This document shows positions 7,595-14,283 of a stretch of DNA of 15,495 bases, in pieces; positions within the stretch are counted from its first letter, which is position 1, and each line of letters begins with the position of its first letter. The notes beneath the pieces were generated by a model. It did not search any database, was not told where the DNA came from, and saw only the letters and a list, made by a program, of their open reading frames with translations. Position numbers and translations under genes: made by a program. This DNA comes from Desulfobulbaceae bacterium UBA2262 (GTDB lineage: Bacteria > Desulfobacterota > Desulfobulbia > Desulfobulbales > Desulfurivibrionaceae): positions 52,818 through 68,312 of the forward strand of contig DDXK01000061.1 of the NCBI GenBank assembly GCA_002347185.1, in the 5' to 3' direction.

Positions 7595-8524
7595 ATGCAA
7601 GCAGGCACCTACTGGTTTTCATGCCGAATTACTGCCGGGGCGATGCTGCCGGAGTTCAAGGGGTCAACCCTGCGGGGCGGGCTTGGCCATGCCCTGAAAC
7701 GGATCGCCTGCGCCTTGCGGCGGCAGAATTGCCACGGCTGCCTTCTGGAGGCCAACTGCGCCTATGCATTTCTTTTCGAAACCAGGCTCTGCAAGGGCGA
7801 ATTCTTAACCACGCCGAGCCGCCCCCACCCCTATGTGCTTATTGCGCCGGACACCCCCAAGCGCTACTGGGCAGAGGATGAGGAATTCTCCTTCGGGGTC
7901 ACGCTGTTCGGCCCTGCCCTCCATTTTCTCCCGCACCTCGTCTTTGCCGTGCAGGAAATGGGCAAGAGCGGGATCGGCAAAGGAGCACGGGAAGGCAACG
8001 GCCGCTTCCTGCTGGAAAGCGTAAGGCATGGCAATGCAGAGATTTACAAGGGTGGCATCCTGGACACCAGCCAGCCGGCGCCACAGCTCAGGCTTTCCCT
8101 TGAAGAGCCCGAGGCGGAGCGCATCGTCCTGACCTGCCAGGCCCCGGTCAGACTCAAGCACAACAACCGCTTCCAGGCGGATCTCCCCTTCCATCTGGTC
8201 ATCCGTGCCGCCCTCCGCCGCATCTCCACCCTTGAGGCCAGCTACGGCGAGGGCGAACCCCGGCTTGATTACAAGGGCTTGTCCGCGCGTGCCACCAATG
8301 TCAGGTGCATATCCGCAGAGGGTCAGTGGGAAGAAATTGAACGGTACAGCAACCGGCAGAAGCGCTCCATGCTCATCGGCGGCGTCAAGGGACGAATGGT
8401 TTACCAGGGGCAGGGATTGGGCGAATTCCTTCCTGTCCTGCGGTACAGCGAGGCAGTGCACCTCGGCAAGCAGACCTCCTTTGGCCTGGGCCGGATCCAC
8501 ATCGCAACAGAGCAGGGCACATGA
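7595..8524 (+). CDS. cas6: Cas6-family CRISPR RNA processing endoribonuclease
   Basis: A 309-residue RAMP protein of the Cas6 family (COG5551 type), which cuts precursor CRISPR RNA within repeats to supply guides to the effector complex. It opens with a RAMP-like strand and loop (PEFKGSTLRGGLGHALKR). A four-cysteine cluster follows, C39, C46, C49 and C55, in the arrangement C-x6-C-x2-C-x5-C with CAYAFLFET after it. The second ferredoxin-like half ends with GGVKGRMVYQG and the glycine-rich LGKQTSFGLGRIH. The catalytic histidine cannot be assigned by eye. AGGAGG precedes the start by 8 bases. It is first in the operon and overlaps the next gene by ATGA. No array is seen nearby, so the RNA it processes must be encoded elsewhere. 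Confidence 0.85.
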   Translation: MQAGTYWFSCRITAGAMLPEFKGSTLRGGLGHALKRIACALRRQNCHGCLLEANCAYAFLFETRLCKGEFLTTPSRPHPYVLIAPDTPKRYWAEDEEFSFGVTLFGPALHFLPHLVFAVQEMGKSGIGKGAREGNGRFLLESVRHGNAEIYKGGILDTSQPAPQLRLSLEEPEAERIVLTCQAPVRLKHNNRFQADLPFHLVIRAALRRISTLEASYGEGEPRLDYKGLSARATNVRCISAEGQWEEIERYSNRQKRSMLIGGVKGRMVYQGQGLGEFLPVLRYSEAVHLGKQTSFGLGRIHIATEQGT

Positions 8525-9636
8525 AAAATATCCTGCTCGCCGTCTCCGGCCTCTCGCCGCAAGTGATCACCGAAACACTTCATGCCCTGTTTCATGAGGG
8601 GAAGCAGGCGCATGCCGCGCATGTCATCACCACCCGCACCGGCAAGGACAGCCTTCTCGCCGGCCTTTTTGATCCGCAAGTGCCGCGAATCCGCGACCTG
8701 CTTGCCGATTTCGGCCTGAGCGCCGATCAGCTTGATTTCTGCCCGGCCAATATCCACTGCATACGAAACGCCGGCGGCAAGGAGACGGATGACATCCACA
8801 CCCAGGAAGACAACGAAGATCTGCTTCGCCTCTGCCTGGAGCTTGCCTTCCGTTTCACCCGGGAACCGGATACGGCTGTCTGGTTTCTGGTGGCCGGCGG
8901 CCGGAAGACCATGACCTCCTGCCTGACCCTGGCTGCCCAGCTCTACGGACGCCCTCAGGATCGCCTCCTCCATGTGCTGGTCTCGCCGGAATTCGAAAAC
9001 TGCCGCGCTTTCTGGTATCCGCCCAAAACGCCTGTCATGGTCGAGCTGCGGGACGAGAAGGGACAGCCCTTTTACAAAGACACCCAGTACGCCCGGATTC
9101 AGCTCATCACGATCCCCTTCGTCTCGGTGCGGGATCAGCTGGGACCGCTGCTCGATCAGCCGCGCGCCCCGGCCGAGCTCATGCAGGCCCTGATCCGCGA
9201 GGCGCCAAGGGTTCTGACTGTCAACCTGGCGGATGCCAAACTCATTTACGGCAATACCGAGCTGGATATGCACCCGGCCCGCCTCGCGCTCTATGCCTTT
9301 TTCGCCGAACAGAAGAAAAACTGCCGCCTGGACCGGACATGCGACGGGTGCAATGCCTGCTACCCCGACGCCACCCAAATACTGGAGGGCGAAGGGATCG
9401 GCCGGATGTATGAGCGGATTCCCGGCGGACGCCTGGCGGGCGAGATGAGCGACACCGGCATCACTTCGCTCAACCGGGAAAATTTTCAGTCATACAAATC
9501 GAAGATCCGCAAGGATCTGTTGCGCACCTTCGGCCCCGCCCATATTGCCGACCTTGAGATTGCCTCCAGCGGTTCGCGCCCGGATACCCGATACGGCATC
9601 CTGCTTGACCGGAACCGGATCAGGATGGAGTGGTAA
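8521..9636 (+). CDS. CARF protein of the NE0113 family (Csm6/ring-nuclease-like)
   Basis: A 371-residue protein whose N-terminus (MKNILLAVSGLSPQVITETL) and GGRKT motif (126-130, in VWFLVAGGRKTMTS) identify the NE0113-type CARF domain, which binds cyclic oligoadenylates. Databases name this family as a Csm6-type ring nuclease. The linker and C-terminal half have a four-cysteine cluster, C268, C274, C277 and C280, probably zinc-binding. A wHTH-like end follows (SYKSKIRKDLLRTFG, then TRYGILLDRNRI). I see no R-x4-6-H HEPN motif, so it does not look like a classical RNase. It may switch the signal off by cleaving the ring or may regulate transcription. Placement next to cad1 suggests it tunes Cad1 activation. 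The stop lies three bases before the cad1 ATG. Confidence 0.8.
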   Translation: MKNILLAVSGLSPQVITETLHALFHEGKQAHAAHVITTRTGKDSLLAGLFDPQVPRIRDLLADFGLSADQLDFCPANIHCIRNAGGKETDDIHTQEDNEDLLRLCLELAFRFTREPDTAVWFLVAGGRKTMTSCLTLAAQLYGRPQDRLLHVLVSPEFENCRAFWYPPKTPVMVELRDEKGQPFYKDTQYARIQLITIPFVSVRDQLGPLLDQPRAPAELMQALIREAPRVLTVNLADAKLIYGNTELDMHPARLALYAFFAEQKKNCRLDRTCDGCNACYPDATQILEGEGIGRMYERIPGGRLAGEMSDTGITSLNRENFQSYKSKIRKDLLRTFGPAHIADLEIASSGSRPDTRYGILLDRNRIRMEW

Positions 9637-9638
9637 GC

Positions 9639-11588
9639 ATGCAAAGGCCGCTGCGACTGATAACCGCCCTGGGAACCAACAAGAACCTGATTCTTGAACT
9701 GATCGACTTTTTCAACGGCGGGGATCGTTTTCAGTACAGCGAGGAAGCGAAGGCCATCCGCAATCGTTTTTCCGGCCGCCGCGTCCTTGAACTGCATCTC
9801 GTCTGCACGGAAGGCGTCAGCCAGGTATTGGCCGATCTGCAGTCCTCAATCCGGGACGAGTACCCAGAACTCGTTATCCAGCCAATCCACCTGCCGTGTG
9901 ATGACATTGCCTGCCGCAACAACGATGAGGAATTGCGCGAACTGGTGTACGGAACCGTCCGTGGGCTTGCCGCGGACGATCTGATCATCGCCTCGGCCGG
10001 GCGTAAAACCATCACCAACCGGCTGATCGAGGCCGGCCTCCTTCATGGCTGCATGGGGTATCTCACCATCACCGCGCCTGACGAAAGGGCCCCGGACATA
10101 CGCCAAAGGAGTATGAAATTCAATGTACTCTGGATTTCCACCCGGCAGTTCTCCGAAGAAAGGCGCGAAAGGGTCATCAAGGACGAACTGGGGGACAACT
10201 TCCGCTCCCTCTATCTCCTGCCCGCCAATGTGGTGGATCGCCTGCGTAATGAGTCCATCGGCGTTGAGCCGGGCAAAGGGGAAGAAGACCTCGCCTGGCT
10301 GCGGAAGCTGCCCAAGGCCGACCTGCACTGCCATCTCGGCGGTGCCTTTGACGCCGACCTGCTCAAGGAGCTGGCCGCTATTCTGCTCAATGATTTGGGG
10401 ATCCCTGCTGAAACACAGGATTCCCTGCGGTTGGCTCTGGAAAAAGAGCTTAATTGTTCCTTGGCCCAACTTGCCCCCAGCCATTTGTTCAGCATGGGGG
10501 CGCAAAACGCCTGCCACTGCCTGGCAGGGCTCAGGCCGCTTTTCGAAAAATTCCCCCAGGAAAACGCCCATCGGCTCACCGCCATTCTGGTCAATGCCCT
10601 GTCCACCAGCCAAATTGCCTCCCTTTGCTGGCACGAACCGCAAGCCAATGGCAATCTCCTGGATTGGTACATGCGATGCGGCGACCTGGGCGGTTCCTCC
10701 CTGCTCCAGAGCGAAAAGACGCTACGCCGCGCGTTGCGCTGGCTGATGGAGCAATCCCTCGCCGAAAATGCCCGCTTTTTGGAAGTGCGCTTCTCTCCGG
10801 ACAACTATACCCGGGCCGGACTCTCCATCCCCCAGGTGATCGAAGCCCTGCTCGACGAGGCGCGCGCCTTCATGGCATTGCACCCAGGCTTCCAGGTCAA
10901 CTTCCTGATCATGGCCACCAGACACAAGGAAAAAGCGGCCATGGACGCGCACGTTGCCGCGGCGGTGACCTTTGCCCGGACGGACGGCGGAAGCGGCCCG
11001 GTGATCACCGGCTTCGACCTGGCCGGCCAGGAGGAAGGCAATGAGCCGGTCCGCTTTCAGGAAAACTTCATGCCGCTGCACCGCCATTTCGTGAACATCA
11101 CCATCCACGCGGGCGAGATGGCGGAGGACGACAAGATCTGGCAGGCCCTCTACCTGCTCCATGCCAAGCGTATCGGCCACGGCCTCAAGCTGATCAAGAA
11201 TGGAAAAATGATGGGCTATGTGCGCGATTACGGCATCGCCATCGAAATGTGCCCCAGCTCCAACATCCAGACCAACGGGTTCCGCCGTTTCGATCGGCCC
11301 GGAGAAACAGGAGAGCGCTACCCCCTGCACGAATATCTGAAACGCGGCATCGCCGTGACCATCAACACCGACAACCGGGGCATCTCCCGGACCACGTTGA
11401 GCAACGAATACCTGCGGGCGGCGCAACTCACCGAGGGCGGCCTCTCACGCTGGGAGATCCTGCGGCTGGTCAAAAACGGCTTCAAGGCGGCCTTTTTGCC
11501 CAAGGACCAGAAAGACGAGCTCCTCAAGGAAATCGACGCAGAGGTTTTTCGCCTTATTCTTGACGAATTTTTCCCGGAGAATTCCTGA
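9639..11588 (+). CDS. cad1: CRISPR-associated adenosine deaminase, CARF-ADA fusion (Cad1)
   Basis: A 649-residue two-domain effector. The CARF domain spans about residues 1-175 (RLITALGTNKNLILELI; ligand motif ASAGRKT at 118-124). The adenosine/AMP deaminase domain runs from about 222 to the end and has the metal-binding H230 and H232 (DLHCHLGGAF), the catalytic HAGE (H490, E493), H514 (RIGHG), CPSSN, and D578 in NTDN. In ADA-family enzymes the next residue is usually Asp (NTDD) and contacts purine N7; here it is N579. Reported homologues bind cyclic oligoadenylate through CARF and then convert ATP to ITP, stopping growth. ATG 9639 is chosen over GTG 9630 because GGAG (9627-9630) lies 8 bases before it. 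The stop overlaps the Nudix start (TGATG). Confidence 0.9.
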   Translation: MQRPLRLITALGTNKNLILELIDFFNGGDRFQYSEEAKAIRNRFSGRRVLELHLVCTEGVSQVLADLQSSIRDEYPELVIQPIHLPCDDIACRNNDEELRELVYGTVRGLAADDLIIASAGRKTITNRLIEAGLLHGCMGYLTITAPDERAPDIRQRSMKFNVLWISTRQFSEERRERVIKDELGDNFRSLYLLPANVVDRLRNESIGVEPGKGEEDLAWLRKLPKADLHCHLGGAFDADLLKELAAILLNDLGIPAETQDSLRLALEKELNCSLAQLAPSHLFSMGAQNACHCLAGLRPLFEKFPQENAHRLTAILVNALSTSQIASLCWHEPQANGNLLDWYMRCGDLGGSSLLQSEKTLRRALRWLMEQSLAENARFLEVRFSPDNYTRAGLSIPQVIEALLDEARAFMALHPGFQVNFLIMATRHKEKAAMDAHVAAAVTFARTDGGSGPVITGFDLAGQEEGNEPVRFQENFMPLHRHFVNITIHAGEMAEDDKIWQALYLLHAKRIGHGLKLIKNGKMMGYVRDYGIAIEMCPSSNIQTNGFRRFDRPGETGERYPLHEYLKRGIAVTINTDNRGISRTTLSNEYLRAAQLTEGGLSRWEILRLVKNGFKAAFLPKDQKDELLKEIDAEVFRLILDEFFPENS

Positions 11589-12205
11589 TGCCCAGAGACG
11601 AACAGGTCTTAAGCCTTCTGCGGAAGGATCTGGAGCCGCTCTTTGGCGGCAGCCTCCCGCAGGGGGGATTCACAGGCCCAGAGCCCGAGGCCGTGCTTGG
11701 CCGGCCGCAGCATTTTCTGTCCCGCGCCCAGGCGGAACACGATCCGGCCTACAAACAGCTCATCCCCTACCAGCTGTTCCGCTCTCAGGGCCGGTTTTTC
11801 GTCTACCGACGCGGAGGAGGCGTTGGCGAGGGCCGCCTGGCTGGCCGGCTTTCGGTGGGGATCGGCGGCCACATCAACACCGATGACGCCGAAAACGGTG
11901 TCCTCACCCCGGAGGCATACCAGAGTGCCCTGCGCCGCGAACGCACAGAGGAACTCGCCGGCCTGGACGAAGTCGCAACCGCTTTTGTCGGCTGGATCAA
12001 TGACGATTCCGACCCGGTGGGCCAGGTGCATCTGGGCGCGGTTCACCTCGATGAGGTTCCTGGCGCCGAGACCCTGCGCATCAGGGAGCACGGCGAAGAC
12101 CTGCACGCGGAGGGCTGGTGGAGCGCCGAGGAGATTTCCGGCGCTGCCGACAGGTTTGAAAAATGGTCGCTGCTGGCGGTGGAACTGGCCGTATCGCTCA
12201 AATAA
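11588..12205 (+). CDS. Nudix hydrolase coupled to Cad1
   Basis: A 205-residue protein with a stretched Nudix box: GGHINTDDAENG (93-104), an insertion of about eight residues, then RRERTEELAG (116-125), where E118, E121 and E122 are the metal ligands. Such enzymes hydrolyse nucleoside diphosphates linked to another moiety, including NTPs. The start overlaps the cad1 stop by one base, so the two are made together. The likely partner substrates are ITP or inosine nucleotides made by Cad1, with ATP depletion as outcome; this is inference from coupling and from my memory of reports on deaminase-Nudix pairs. The N-terminal ~60 residues are family-specific (PEAVLGRPQHFLSR, YKQLIPYQLF). The end overlaps the convergent PIN toxin by 8 bases. 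Confidence 0.82.
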   Translation: MPRDEQVLSLLRKDLEPLFGGSLPQGGFTGPEPEAVLGRPQHFLSRAQAEHDPAYKQLIPYQLFRSQGRFFVYRRGGGVGEGRLAGRLSVGIGGHINTDDAENGVLTPEAYQSALRRERTEELAGLDEVATAFVGWINDDSDPVGQVHLGAVHLDEVPGAETLRIREHGEDLHAEGWWSAEEISGAADRFEKWSLLAVELAVSLK

Positions 12206-12602
12206 GCCAGTTTTCCAGGGGCAGCTCAGGGATGCGGGAGAAATGACGGATATTGCCGCTGATCAGGATCAGATCGTTGGCCAGAGCAATGGCGGCGATT
12301 TCCAGATCGGCCAGGGCCAACGGAATTCCCTTCCCCTCCAGCCGGGCGCGCAGGGCGCCACAGACATAGGCGGCCTTGGCATCAAATCCGACAATATTCA
12401 CCGCCGGGAGGAGGATCTGTTCGAGTTGCTGGAGATGATGCTGCGGGCGTTCGCTTTTCCAGGCCCCGTAAACGATTTCACTGACCGTGATGGTGGAGAT
12501 GCATTGGGCCTTTGGTGGAATATCGGCCAGACGGGCCAACAGTTTGGCAGATGGCTTCTTCTTGAAAATGTTGGTGATGACGTCCGTGTCAAAGAGATAC
12601 AT
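12198..12602 (-). CDS. vapC: PIN-domain toxin ribonuclease (VapC-type)
   Basis: A 134-residue PIN-domain protein. Acidic active-site candidates are D5 and D7 (MYLFDTDVITN), E42 (TVSEIVYG) and D99 (PLALADLEIAA), with the closing SGNIRHFSRIPEL strand. VapC-type toxins cut tRNA or rRNA in a metal-dependent way. The ATG at 12602 gives the canonical N-terminus; the frame continues upstream but that part lies antisense to the antitoxin reading. It overlaps the antitoxin gene by 14 bases and meets the Nudix gene tail to tail. It is the only strand switch inside the cas block. Confidence 0.88.
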   Translation of the reverse strand: MYLFDTDVITNIFKKKPSAKLLARLADIPPKAQCISTITVSEIVYGAWKSERPQHHLQQLEQILLPAVNIVGFDAKAAYVCGALRARLEGKGIPLALADLEIAAIALANDLILISGNIRHFSRIPELPLENWLI

Positions 12603-12867
12603 CGCGGCCTTCGCCCCCCTGTCGGCGGAGTTCCGCAAGATCGGCCAGGGGCTGGGCAACCTCGTCGAAATCCTGCCATTTTCCGGCAACGGCGGCGAGT
12701 CCCTGCTGTTCCTGATGTTGTTCGATGATCCGCAGATCATCCAGACTGACCAGGGCGGCCACCGGCTTGTCGCGCCGGGTGATAATGAAACGCTCATGGC
12801 CGTGGGCGCTTTTGGCAATGAGCTCGGACAGGTGGCTTTTGGCCTCGGCAACGGAGATACGGGGCAT
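12589..12867 (-). CDS. Phd/YefM-family antitoxin
   Basis: A 92-residue protein beginning with the Phd/YefM DNA-binding fold (MPRISVAEAKSHLSELIAKS, then RFIITRRDKPVAALVSLDDL). The remainder is acidic and variable, as expected for the toxin-wrapping tail. AGGAG lies about 7 bases before the ATG at 12867. It precedes and overlaps the PIN toxin gene, which is the usual antitoxin-first order. It should bind the TGGTC/GACCA operator just upstream and repress its own promoter, by analogy with Phd. Confidence 0.87.
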   Translation of the reverse strand: MPRISVAEAKSHLSELIAKSAHGHERFIITRRDKPVAALVSLDDLRIIEQHQEQQGLAAVAGKWQDFDEVAQPLADLAELRRQGGEGRDVSL

Positions 12868-12891
12868 TGCATGACTCCTGGATGGTTGCGG

Positions 12892-12946
12892 TTGGTCAAG
12901 ATGGTCTTTATGACCAAATAATAGACCCTGGCATCCCCTTGGTCAA
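12892..12946 (-). promoter_or_regulatory. Promoter with overlapping operator for the PIN/Phd pair
   Basis: Reading the minus strand, TTGACC (12946-12941) and TATTAT (12923-12918) form a -35/-10 pair with exactly 17 bases between. The region holds three TTGGTCA half-sites: direct copies at 12892-12898 and 12939-12945 and an inverted one (TGACCAA) at 12911-12917. The inner inverted repeat TGGTC-TTTAT-GACCA (12902-12916) covers the expected start point. The layout fits autorepression by the Phd-type antitoxin. Confidence 0.65.
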
Positions 12947-13048
12947 GGCAAATAGATTGGGCAATGTTGCATTCCTTGCCGCCCTCGGCGCCGTGCAATA
13001 CGATCGGAGAGACAAATCAATAATGAAAAAAGGGACCATGGAGAGAAG

Positions 13049-13183
13049 ATGACCGATTCAACAGTACTGAAAATCGCCCTGGCCGGGCTGCTGCACGATG
13101 TGGGGAAGTTTGCGCAGGGCTGCAATTTTTGCAACAGCTTGATTCTACCTATATTTTCTAACAACTCGGGAAAGGAATCATAA
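13049..13183 (+). pseudogene. Cas10 remnant: HD-domain start only
   Basis: A 44-residue open frame starting MTDSTVLKIALAGLLHDVGKFAQ, which matches the beginning of Cas10 (Csm1/Cmr2) HD nuclease domains with the HD metal ligands H16 and D17 and the G-K-F-A-Q continuation. The family norm of several hundred residues, with two palm domains and GGDD, is absent. After Q23 the sequence becomes unrelated (GCNFCNSLILPIFSNNSGKES) and stops, so an internal deletion is likely. GGAGAG lies just before the ATG. The stop overlaps the next start (TAATG), so coupling is retained. It could be a functionless scar or a coding leader. The style LLHDVGKF looks more Csm1-like than Cmr2-like. Confidence 0.72.
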
Positions 13184-14265
13184 TGATCAGGGATATGCTC
13201 ATCTGCACCGTGGGTACCAGTCTGTTGGGTCATCATGCCAACAACACAGGTAAAAACCCCGGTAAACTGGTCGCAACCTTGTGCGGTTTTGATCCGAATG
13301 ACCGGCTTTGCGGCGCTGAAGTCAACTCGATAACCAGCATCCTGCAAAAGGGCTATCTTGTCGACCGTACTAGGTTGGTCCTGCTGGTTTCCGACACGGA
13401 AGACGGTGCTCTCCTGGGTGAGGTTTTGAAACGATATTACCTGAATCGTGCCAATATGTGGCGATTTGCGGAGGCAGAGTCGATTTCCATGGTTGGCCTG
13501 ACCGATACGGACATCAGACGATTCCGCAGCGAGGGGCTTCGCAACCTGGTTCGAGAGGTGGCTAAGAACGCTCGTCAATTTGGCTCAAACCGGCTGGTGA
13601 TCAACGCCACTGGCGGCTACAAGGCCCAGATCTCCTTCGCCGGGATGATCGGTCAGGCTCTCGATATACCGGTCTGCTACATGTTCGAACGCTTCAGCGA
13701 GGTGATTGAGCTACCGCCCCAGCCGATAGCACTCGACCTTACCTTCTGGCTTGAGCATGTGGACCTGTTCTTTCAGTTGGCGGCCGACGACGCCGACCGG
13801 AATCCCGCAGAAAAAGAGCCCCGTTTCTTGTCTCTGGTGGATGAAGAAAAGATAGACGGCCAAAGGATTATCGGCCTGTCGGCCATGGGACAACTGTTTC
13901 ACGAAGGCCTCAGCTACCGCTTTACCCAACAGCGGGAGTCGCTTCTTCCACCTCCCTCGAATCTGAAGCCAAGCCAAAAGGAAATCAAATACGAAGACAA
14001 AAACAGCAACAAGCACAAGGGGTTGTCCGGATGGCTGGAGCGCCTGCGTGAAAAGCCTTATGTCAAGAGGGTTTACACTCACTACTATAACCCGAACTTG
14101 CCGAGAAAAAACTGTTTCCGACCATCGACAACCGGAAAAATAGATCAGGTGGAAGGCTGGTACAGCGACGGCAAGGCAACCACGAAATTCGACCTGGTAA
14201 CCACGGCCAGCAAGGAAATGCAGCAGAAAGCGGTGATCGCCGATTTAATCGGGATGATCCCCTAA
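13183..14265 (+). CDS. Free-standing CARF protein, APE2256 type, with unknown C-terminal part
   Basis: A 360-residue protein. The N-terminal ~210 residues are a CARF domain: IRDMLICTVGTSLLG at the start, and the ligand-loop motif INATGGYKAQISFAG (140-154) that marks the APE2256 family, followed by CYMFERFSEVIEL. Members bind cyclic oligoadenylate; some are ring nucleases and others carry toxin domains. The C-terminal ~140 residues are basic and aromatic (WLERLREKPYVKRVYTHYY, then VEGWYSDGKATTKFDLV). No R-x4-6-H HEPN motif is present. A RelE-like end as in the CARF-RelE protein Cami1 is possible but not demonstrated. It starts coupled to the Cas10 remnant, and an AAAGGA sits 7 bases before the ATG. 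It could be an effector or an off-switch. Confidence 0.78.
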   Translation: MIRDMLICTVGTSLLGHHANNTGKNPGKLVATLCGFDPNDRLCGAEVNSITSILQKGYLVDRTRLVLLVSDTEDGALLGEVLKRYYLNRANMWRFAEAESISMVGLTDTDIRRFRSEGLRNLVREVAKNARQFGSNRLVINATGGYKAQISFAGMIGQALDIPVCYMFERFSEVIELPPQPIALDLTFWLEHVDLFFQLAADDADRNPAEKEPRFLSLVDEEKIDGQRIIGLSAMGQLFHEGLSYRFTQQRESLLPPPSNLKPSQKEIKYEDKNSNKHKGLSGWLERLREKPYVKRVYTHYYNPNLPRKNCFRPSTTGKIDQVEGWYSDGKATTKFDLVTTASKEMQQKAVIADLIGMIP

Positions 14266-14283
14266 GTCACAGGAGGTGACAGC

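Noticed and set aside
8401..9378. Long minus-strand open frame (325 codons) opposite the NE0113 gene
   Set aside because: It is antisense to a well-supported CARF gene and spans the coupled junction with cas6. Its sequence looks like antisense noise.
12487..12921. Plus-strand open frame of 144 codons over the toxin-antitoxin pair
   Set aside because: It is antisense to the PIN toxin and Phd antitoxin, which both have family motifs, a promoter and coupled starts.
13023..13052. Nine-codon leader frame (MKKGTMERR) ending on the Cas10 remnant start
   Set aside because: Its stop overlaps the remnant ATG, which could mean coupling, but it lacks its own ribosome binding site and is short enough to occur by chance.
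13183..14265. HEPN RNase motif (R-x4-6-H) in the second CARF protein
   Set aside because: The only nearby Arg-His pairs have wrong spacing (for example R-x3-H in RVYTH), so a Csm6/Csx1-type RNase call is not supported.
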